From contig CAJTDN010000003.1 in assembly GCA_910574865.1 (NCBI GenBank), forward strand, positions 310,001 to 374,000: 64,000 nucleotides of DNA. The letters are read 5' to 3'. Every line of letters begins with the position of its first letter. The first letter of the stretch is position 1. The notes below the pieces were generated by a model, which saw only the letters and a list, made by a program, of their open reading frames with translations, was not told where the DNA came from and did not search any database. The position numbers and the translations under genes were made by a program. This stretch comes from Lachnospiraceae bacterium. Lineage in GTDB: Bacteria; Bacillota; Clostridia; Lachnospirales; Lachnospiraceae. Shown here one piece after another: positions 58,105 through 64,000 of the stretch.

Positions 58105-59834
58105 GCAAGTTTTTGCAATACTTCCTCGATTTTCTTAACGTCTATGGGCTTTGCCAGGTGGAAGTCCATCCCCGCCTTTCGGGACCGCCTGACGTCTTCC
58201 GCAAACACGTTGGCCGTCATGGCCACGATGCAAATATCTGCCGCATCCTCACGATCCAATGCACGAATACGGCGGGTTGCCTCATAACCGTCCATCACCG
58301 GCATCTGGATGTCCATCAAAATCAAGTCATAATAACCCGGCTTCGACTCCGCGAACATCCTCACCGCTTCCTCGCCGTTGTCAGCCGCCTCGATGGCAAT
58401 TCCCATGTCGGAAAGCAACTCGATGGCGATTTCCTGGTTAAGCAGGTTGTCTTCCGCCAGCAAAAAACGTTTCCCGCCGTAATCCGCCCCGCCCGGACAA
58501 TCTGCGGAACCCTTGCCGCCATCCGCCGCCAATCCGCGAATCGCGGAAATCAGCCTGCTTCGAAACAGCGGACAAGGGACAAAGCCGTTAATTCCGGCAC
58601 GAACCGCCCGGTATTCCATCTGCGGCCAATCCGCCTCGGACACGAGGAGGATTGGAAGACCCTTGCCTGCAATCTGGCGCAGGCAGGCCGCCACGTCCAA
58701 TGCATACGCCCCGTCCAGGTCCTCGCCCAGCAAGACGGCATGTGGGGCATTTCCCTCATAAAGCGTCTCCGTGAGGAACGTCACCGCGTCCACGCTCTTG
58801 CCGACCACCTGCGGCCTCAACCCGCCATCCCGCAAATATCCGCAAATTTTTTCCACTTGCCCGGCATCGTTTTCCACCACCAGCACCGTCTCGCCCGAAA
58901 AAAATTTCTGGTTTTCATGTATGTCCTGAACCTCGAGGGGAATGGCCACCGTGAAGCAGGAACCTTCCCCCAGGCGGCTTTCCACCCGGATTTCCCCGCC
59001 CATCTGCACCACCAGGCGATGGCAGATGGCCAGGCCAAGCCCCGTTCCCTCGATTTTACTCTGGGTCGTGTTGCCCGCCCGCTCGAACGGCAAAAACACG
59101 CGGGTGAGGAACTCCTCGCTCATGCCCATCCCGTTATCCTGGCAGACGAACTCAAAGACGGGAGCCTTTTGCTCCCCGCCCAAAACTTGCCGCAACACGA
59201 CACGGATACTGCCGCCCTCCTGCGTATATTTCACGGCGTTCCCGATGATGTTGACCAATACCTGGCGAATGCGGAGCGCGTCGCCGACGAGCTCTTCCTC
59301 GCGGATGTCCTCGATTTCGAACTTCAACGCCTGCTTTTTCTGCTCTGCCTGCGGCCGCACGATGACCACCACGTCGTGGAACACGTCCGGCAGGGAGAAC
59401 GGCTCCTTATGAATTGTCATTTTTCCGCTCTCGATGTGGGACATGTCCAACACGTCGTTAATCAGGCTCATCAGGTGGGAAGACGCCGTCTGGATCTTGC
59501 CCAGGCAATCAAGCACACGGTTTTTCTCGTCAATATGTGACAGCGCGATGGTGGTCATTCCCATGATGGCGTTCATGGGCGTGCGGATGTCGTGCGACAT
59601 GTTCGAAAGAAACACGTCCTTCGCCTTGCTGGCCGACTGGGCATCCTCCAATTCCTCCCGAAGCTTGCGGTTTTCCTCCAACAGGCGGGCAACCCCGCCG
59701 GATCCGTCCATGCCCACGCGCTTGTCCGCGTCCTTATGTCCGCACCCGTCCCCATTCTTCGGCCCACGTTCGTCCTCGTACTTGTTCCCGTATCCGCCAT
59801 CGCTTACATTGAAACGTTTCCTATCCTCTGCCAT
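58101..59834 (-). CDS. Soluble hybrid histidine kinase with two receiver domains
   Basis: Cytoplasmic sensor-type kinase of 577 residues without membrane helix or recognised sensor domain. After a polar N-terminus and coiled coil (about 45-75), HisKA has SHDIRTPMNAI with His81, and the ATPase domain has NAVKYTQEGG, DNGMGM and GTGLGLAI. The first receiver has lost its phosphoacceptor Asp (AVLLGEDLDG); the second is intact (LILMDIQMPVMDGYEA). The start MAEDRKRF follows GGGAAGGACG and overlaps the TMEM175-like gene by 14 bases, so that membrane protein may be its sensor. The HD-GYP-like gene overlaps its end. Confidence 0.92.
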   Translation of the reverse strand: MAEDRKRFNVSDGGYGNKYEDERGPKNGDGCGHKDADKRVGMDGSGGVARLLEENRKLREELEDAQSASKAKDVFLSNMSHDIRTPMNAIMGMTTIALSHIDEKNRVLDCLGKIQTASSHLMSLINDVLDMSHIESGKMTIHKEPFSLPDVFHDVVVIVRPQAEQKKQALKFEIEDIREEELVGDALRIRQVLVNIIGNAVKYTQEGGSIRVVLRQVLGGEQKAPVFEFVCQDNGMGMSEEFLTRVFLPFERAGNTTQSKIEGTGLGLAICHRLVVQMGGEIRVESRLGEGSCFTVAIPLEVQDIHENQKFFSGETVLVVENDAGQVEKICGYLRDGGLRPQVVGKSVDAVTFLTETLYEGNAPHAVLLGEDLDGAYALDVAACLRQIAGKGLPILLVSEADWPQMEYRAVRAGINGFVPCPLFRSRLISAIRGLAADGGKGSADCPGGADYGGKRFLLAEDNLLNQEIAIELLSDMGIAIEAADNGEEAVRMFAESKPGYYDLILMDIQMPVMDGYEATRRIRALDREDAADICIVAMTANVFAEDVRRSRKAGMDFHLAKPIDVKKIEEVLQKLA

Positions 59835-61065
59835 GGCCTCGTCCCTTCCCCCGCATGTCATCATTTTCTTCGCGCCGACGCACCTTTCCTTGTTTGTCCA
59901 GACTTTCTTCTACCTTGTCACGACTTTCATGTACCTCGTCCCGCTCTCTCCTCGCCCCCTCCTGAGCCTTCCCGCGTTCGGCACGCATCCTCTCCCGCGC
60001 CACGCGCGCGTCCTCGCGCTCCTTCTGCATGCGCTCTGACACCCGCTTGCGCCCTTCTTCCCGCCGCTTCTGTTCTTCTTTCAGCAAGTCCATCCAGTTC
60101 CTCGACGGCGCCGTCGTCTCGCCCCCTTGCCCGGCATCGAACAAGACCTGCCCGCTCGCCGCCGGCACACGATGGTCCTCGGGCGAGGACTGGCCGTTCG
60201 AGGACGGTGCCAGCACGACCTCCACGATTCTCTTGCAAATCGTCTCCAAGATGAATTTCATGGTAAACACGATATAACAAAACAGCGGGTTCATCATCAA
60301 AAGGAGGACGGACAACGTCACGCTGACAAAATTGAACGATATGGAAATCATCGCCTGGATACTCCCGGCCTTCTTGACGTTCGGGTTTTCTTCCTCCCAG
60401 ACGCCCATGGCCCTCAAGCTTTCCCTCAGTCCTTCATCCATGGCGAACGCGTTCTCCAAACCCGCCGCTTTGCCAACGGAACCGCCCTTTTGGAAGTAGG
60501 CAGAATATTTTGCAAATTCTTTCATCTTATCCTCTGCCCCGCCGCCATCTTTCCTTTGGGCAAGCATCAGCGGAATCCATTTTTTAATCTTGTCCTCTTC
60601 CTCCAGCTGGTTTTGCACATGCCTCCTATTTGCCAGATAGACAATCAACACCAGCAAGACGTTCATGACCACGTAGCTGCTGACATAAAGGATGCGGATT
60701 TCCATCACGTCCTGGTAAGCGTTCATGAAGCGGGTCAGGAACGGAAACACCGTCACCAAAAACATCAGGGCGATATGGGCGTTTATGACCTGTTCGTCCG
60801 CCACGCCCTCAAAATGGGCGAAAATCGCATGGTGCACGCGCCACAACTCCGCCAGGGCGATAAAGCTCACGAGGTACACGGTGACTTCGGACCCGATATA
60901 GACGACCAGTTCCCACCCATTCATCCCGGCATCCGGCAACGCGATTCCCATCACGATCATCGTGATTCCCACCGCCACGATGGCATCAAAAAAACTGACC
61001 AGGCGGTCCTGCCGTTTCTGTACGGTCTCCTTTCCTACCTTCCCCTGCAAAATGTCCGGTTCCAT
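59821..61065 (-). CDS. TMEM175-like (DUF1211) membrane protein with charged coiled-coil tail
   Basis: A 414-residue membrane protein. The first helix, RLVSFFDAIVAVGITMIVMG, matches the bacterial TMEM175 channel opening (R-x3-F-S-D), with FSD changed to FFD at residues 25-27. About five more helices follow, the last two separated by a long cytoplasmic loop. The final 100 residues are a highly charged Arg/Glu/Lys coiled coil. Bacterial TMEM175 proteins are potassium channels. The changed FSD motif makes conduction uncertain. It is first in a three-gene overlapping unit with the kinase and HD-GYP-like protein. Confidence 0.8.
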   Translation of the reverse strand: MEPDILQGKVGKETVQKRQDRLVSFFDAIVAVGITMIVMGIALPDAGMNGWELVVYIGSEVTVYLVSFIALAELWRVHHAIFAHFEGVADEQVINAHIALMFLVTVFPFLTRFMNAYQDVMEIRILYVSSYVVMNVLLVLIVYLANRRHVQNQLEEEDKIKKWIPLMLAQRKDGGGAEDKMKEFAKYSAYFQKGGSVGKAAGLENAFAMDEGLRESLRAMGVWEEENPNVKKAGSIQAMISISFNFVSVTLSVLLLMMNPLFCYIVFTMKFILETICKRIVEVVLAPSSNGQSSPEDHRVPAASGQVLFDAGQGGETTAPSRNWMDLLKEEQKRREEGRKRVSERMQKEREDARVARERMRAERGKAQEGARRERDEVHESRDKVEESLDKQGKVRRREENDDMRGKGRGHGRG

Positions 61066-61117
61066 CGTTACCCGTTCCTTCCCTAATTGACCTTCATAAT
61101 TACTTTTTTCTTTCTTC

Positions 61118-61148
61118 CTCCCGGCAACCAGCGCAGTGGTTGGCCGGG
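61118..61148. repeat. GC-rich stem between hydrolase and TMEM175-like genes
   Basis: Imperfect stem CCCGGC-ACCA / TGGT-GGCCGGG around a short loop in the 113-bp gap. There is no T-run, so it is not a clear terminator. Confidence 0.4.
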
Positions 61149-61178
61149 GTCTGACATATTACCCGACACCATGTCTTT

Positions 61179-63860
61179 TCACAATGAAATCAAGCTCACG
61201 CGCCCATTGATGCCCGACGGCACGGTCGGATCCGGCACGCCGCCCATCATCGCCGCGTATGGATTTGGAATGTTCTTTGCCGCATAACGTTCCAAGGTCG
61301 TCGCCACCTCGATACGGATTTCATTGTCCCCTTCCTTCAAAAGCGTGGCAATGTCAAAACGATACGTCGGCACGACCTGGATGCCCGCGCTGACTCCGTT
61401 TACAAATACTTCCACGCCTTCGTACGCGTCGGAAATCTGCAAAATCATCCGCTTCGGCAACCTATCTACATGCAGTGACTTTTCATAACGGACGAATCCG
61501 GAGAACTCTGGCTCCTCCGTTTCCAAGGAATCCGGCAGATTGACTTGTTTTGCCTGTTCAAACTGCGGGTATCGGATACTCGTGCACGTGCTGCGCGTCC
61601 ATCCTTCGCTGAAATCTTCCGTCTCCATGCCCGCCGCTTTCACCTGCATAACAAGCGGCGTGACCACCTCGCCCGCTGCCTCGTCAAATACGACAATCAC
61701 GCTCTGTAGCGGTTCCAGTTCCACGTCAAGAATGGTCTTTCCATCACCGTCCCTCGCCTCCACGGACTCCAGACGGTTGTCCCATGCATTATAAGCATAT
61801 ACGTTTCCACTTCGCGGCACGCAAACCTCACCTTTATAAGTTTCCGTCCCTTCATTAATGAACATGTAGACGGGCGAACCATTTTCATAATGCCTATAAT
61901 GCACCCAGTTACTTGCCGGAGTAATGCTGATTTCCGCCAAATTCAACGCACGCAGTTCTCCCGCCAGCGCGTCCAGGGAAACCACCCTGCATTTTACCGT
62001 GTCAAACGGCAACGCCCCGCCGCCGATGACCGCCTTTGGCAGTTCGTCCACGAAAATGACCGGGATACCCGCCTCAAGCAACTTGGCGATTCCCTTGGCC
62101 GCCGCCTCGCACAAGAACTTTGTCCTCGGCACGATAAACGCCTTGTATTCTTGCCCGTTGACCTTGAACACGTCGCCGATTTCCGTCCCGAAGCTTCCCG
62201 CGTCCGAGAATACGTCCGCAGGCACGATTTCGAAATCAATCTGGGTATCCACAAGCTTCCTGGCCGGCTCCTGCATCAGCATGAAGTCTCCCGTCCACTC
62301 GGCCTCGCCCATGTAGAGCATCGCCGCCGGAGCCACGCAATGTCCGTCGTTCATCAACTCACAAACATTGTTCAGATATTTCATCAACGCCCCGAAATGG
62401 CGGTACTGCGGATTATGCCCGTGCGCATAGAAATGCGGCGGACAATCCTTATCCGGGAATTCCATCGCGCTGAACGCGTGCGGCACGAAGTGGTTGATGC
62501 CTCGCACTAGGAAATGATCCAGCAAATATTTCTCCAGGCGCACGCCCTCGCTCCAACCATAAGCCCCGAAAATCTCGCACATGGCGCGTCCCTTCTTACG
62601 CGGCTCGATGGATGCCGCCGAACTGCCGAGTTTTCCCAGCACATAATGGAAAAATCCTCCTTCCCTCTTCGAACCAAAGCTGCCAACACCGCCGTCTTCC
62701 TCGCCCTGCGGCATGACCTGGCCGCCAATGTCGTCAATGCCGGCCATGTCCTGCCCGTACAGGCCCCGGAAATAGTGCCCCAAGCTCGTTCCGGTGCGGG
62801 CATGCTGGTTGTTGTCCTCGATGACATGCCCGATGTACTCCACGCCGTGCTCACGGCACCAGTCGCCAAGCTGCATGGAGAAGTTCTTCTCCACCAGGCG
62901 GCTTACACAGTCCATATAGTCAAATCGGATTCCCGACAGCAAATTCCCGTCAAAGTCCGCGCTCCATACCAGCGGAAGGTATGCGGCGTACTTCTCGCCC
63001 CATTTCTCCTTCAGGGCCTCGCCAAGCTCCGCGCTCCACGGCAGGTCGTCCATCTCGCTCACATGCTTTTGTTGCTCGTAAAGATGCCCGTTTCCGAGCT
63101 CCGGCTCGTCCGAGAAAAATCCCGCCAGGGTCTTGCCAAAGTCATCCGCGTAATGTGCGAAATGTGGCTCATAGACGGCATCAATCTGCACGCGGCAGGA
63201 ATCATGATCCATCATGTTGATATAATTCCGGTGCGGACCGCTGTTCCTGGTGGCATGACAGATATGGAGATTCCATTTGCCTTCTGCCGGAACCGTGAAC
63301 ACGAGCTCCTCCTTCGCCGCCTCGCTTGTCAAGTCCACGATATCGGCCTCGGTCGAACCCCCCTCGCGAATCAGGGCGATGGAAATTATCTCGTCCCCCG
63401 GCAAAAGCTCCGGCTTCTGCCCCCTGGACATCATCTCTTCAATCTGGTTTTGCTTCCACTCCGGCGCCTCGCGATACTCTGACAAATTGAGGCGCATCTC
63501 GCTTCCCGCCCCGCCGCATTCAATGACCTGGTGCACCATGTTCTTCCTGGCCAGCTTCGAGTCCGCTTTTTCCATCGCCCCATTGGCAAACCCGGTCGGG
63601 AAATGGCTGTCGTCCAAAATCCACACCTTCATCCCCCGTTTTCTCGCCTCGTCCATGATAATATCCATGTCGTGCCACCAGCCCGGGCCGCAATAATCCG
63701 GGTGCGGACGGCTCTCCACGCAGACGGCCTTGATGTTACTCTTCTCGATGACCTCCATGTACTTGCGAAGGACGCCCTCTTCCTCCCCGTGCTGCCAAAA
63801 AAACGGGAAAATGTAATTGCCACCTTTCCCGTTCAATAGCTTTGTAATTTTTTCATTCAT
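61179..63860 (-). CDS. GH106-like glycoside hydrolase
   Basis: An 893-residue cytoplasmic glycoside hydrolase of the type annotated as GH106-like or jelly-roll-fold hydrolase. The N-terminal TIM barrel begins YIFPFFWQHGEEEGVLRKY and has ESRPHPDYCGPGWWHDMDI, DDSHFPTGFANG, FFSDEPELG and HGVEYIGHVIEDN. A C-terminal galactose-binding-like domain includes LKEGDNEIRIEVATTLERY. GH106 enzymes release alpha-L-rhamnose; the exact specificity here is unknown. AGGAGGAGC precedes the ATG, and a strong promoter is upstream. It lies alone, 113 bp before the TMEM175-like operon. Confidence 0.7.
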   Translation of the reverse strand: MNEKITKLLNGKGGNYIFPFFWQHGEEEGVLRKYMEVIEKSNIKAVCVESRPHPDYCGPGWWHDMDIIMDEARKRGMKVWILDDSHFPTGFANGAMEKADSKLARKNMVHQVIECGGAGSEMRLNLSEYREAPEWKQNQIEEMMSRGQKPELLPGDEIISIALIREGGSTEADIVDLTSEAAKEELVFTVPAEGKWNLHICHATRNSGPHRNYINMMDHDSCRVQIDAVYEPHFAHYADDFGKTLAGFFSDEPELGNGHLYEQQKHVSEMDDLPWSAELGEALKEKWGEKYAAYLPLVWSADFDGNLLSGIRFDYMDCVSRLVEKNFSMQLGDWCREHGVEYIGHVIEDNNQHARTGTSLGHYFRGLYGQDMAGIDDIGGQVMPQGEEDGGVGSFGSKREGGFFHYVLGKLGSSAASIEPRKKGRAMCEIFGAYGWSEGVRLEKYLLDHFLVRGINHFVPHAFSAMEFPDKDCPPHFYAHGHNPQYRHFGALMKYLNNVCELMNDGHCVAPAAMLYMGEAEWTGDFMLMQEPARKLVDTQIDFEIVPADVFSDAGSFGTEIGDVFKVNGQEYKAFIVPRTKFLCEAAAKGIAKLLEAGIPVIFVDELPKAVIGGGALPFDTVKCRVVSLDALAGELRALNLAEISITPASNWVHYRHYENGSPVYMFINEGTETYKGEVCVPRSGNVYAYNAWDNRLESVEARDGDGKTILDVELEPLQSVIVVFDEAAGEVVTPLVMQVKAAGMETEDFSEGWTRSTCTSIRYPQFEQAKQVNLPDSLETEEPEFSGFVRYEKSLHVDRLPKRMILQISDAYEGVEVFVNGVSAGIQVVPTYRFDIATLLKEGDNEIRIEVATTLERYAAKNIPNPYAAMMGGVPDPTVPSGINGRVSLISL

Positions 63861-63899
63861 GGTGCATGCTCCTCCTAATTATAATTGTTTCTGACTTCT

Positions 63900-63928
63900 A
63901 TTATAACGAAAGTGGACGAGTTTTTCAA
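63900..63928 (-). promoter_or_regulatory. Strong sigma-A-type promoter of the GH106-like gene
   Basis: On the minus strand TTGAAA (63923-63928), a 17-base spacer and TATAAT (63900-63905), about 40 bases before the start codon. Confidence 0.85.
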
Positions 63929-63955
63929 TCTATTTCCGAGATTTGTGCACCTCTG

Positions 63956-64000
63956 GTTACTTTTACGGGGCGGCCACCCAAACGGCCGCGAAACCGTGCG
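63956..64000. mobile_element. Probable start of another MITE copy at the right edge
   Basis: GTTACTTTTACGGGG closely resembles the 14-bp MITE terminal repeat (RTTACTWTTCACGG) found near 42.4 kb, and GC-rich palindromic sequence (GGCGGCC, ACGGCCGC) follows. The rest is outside the window. Confidence 0.45.

Noticed and set aside
57981-59540. 519-codon plus-strand frame opposite the hybrid kinase
   Set aside because: Antisense of unmistakable HisKA, ATPase and receiver motifs; composition is His/Arg-rich without domains.

Overview
The window looks like the chromosome of an anaerobic, saccharolytic member of the Clostridia, most likely a Lachnospiraceae-type gut or rumen bacterium. This is inferred from gene content: a trimeric NAD(H)-linked [FeFe] hydrogenase, a mannose-family PTS driven by a LevR-type activator and sigma-54, a circularly permuted GH3 beta-glucosidase, an LplABC-type oligosaccharide importer and strong AGGAGG-like ribosome sites. 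Most genes lie on the minus strand. No rRNA, tRNA, CRISPR array or complete transposase was seen.

Layout. (1) 1-15.4 kb: a PTS catabolic island. The minus-strand unit encodes a class II aldolase, a sugar isomerase/epimerase, a zinc polyol dehydrogenase, EIIB-EIIC-EIID, a mannitol-1-phosphate dehydrogenase-like enzyme, an aldo/keto reductase, a private HPr, a private Enzyme I and a HAD phosphatase running off the left edge. A 953-residue LevR-like activator follows. Diverging from it is a plus-strand unit of EIIA, RpoN (sigma-54) and a DeoC-like aldolase. A near-consensus sigma-54 promoter precedes the plus unit and a weaker one precedes the minus unit. (2) 15.4-19.8 kb: an oversized UvrD-type helicase with a zinc-binding tail, a small unknown protein, a frameshifted VapD-like gene and a truncated Rpn-type gene. 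(3) 19.9-22.8 kb: a zinc-ribbon membrane protein and an ECF sigma/anti-sigma pair. (4) 22.8-27.0 kb: HydABC. (5) 27.2-36.0 kb: hemC and a cobA-hemD fusion, then a complete Dpp/Opp/Nik-type ABC importer, then a siroheme-synthase domain, all co-directional. (6) 36.0-42.2 kb: MntP, a CDP-alcohol phosphatidyltransferase, and a Zur/ZnuABC zinc-uptake locus with a Fur-type box. (7) 42.2-53.0 kb: repeat-rich DNA, a DUF2804-type gene with a tandem-hairpin leader, a permuted GH3 enzyme, a YesL-like protein and the LplABC-type importer. (8) 53.2-55.8 kb: an alpha/beta hydrolase and a GPH-type transporter. (9) 56.1-61.1 kb: a TMEM175-like membrane protein, a soluble hybrid histidine kinase and an HD-GYP-like protein in overlapping frames. 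(10) 61.2-63.9 kb: a large GH106-like hydrolase.

The most unusual features are: a self-contained PTS whose HPr has Lys where the regulatory Ser46 should be; an importer embedded in a tetrapyrrole operon; in-frame 36-39 bp tandem repeats inside conserved genes, including five copies of the conserved C-terminal HemD motif; two tandem copies of a hairpin-forming leader unit; a MITE with a 7-bp target duplication; a second dispersed intergenic repeat family; and a TMEM175-like/kinase/HD-GYP operon. Start codons were moved from the longest ORF to the best ribosome site where the sequence showed one. Family assignments come from motif recognition, not database searches.
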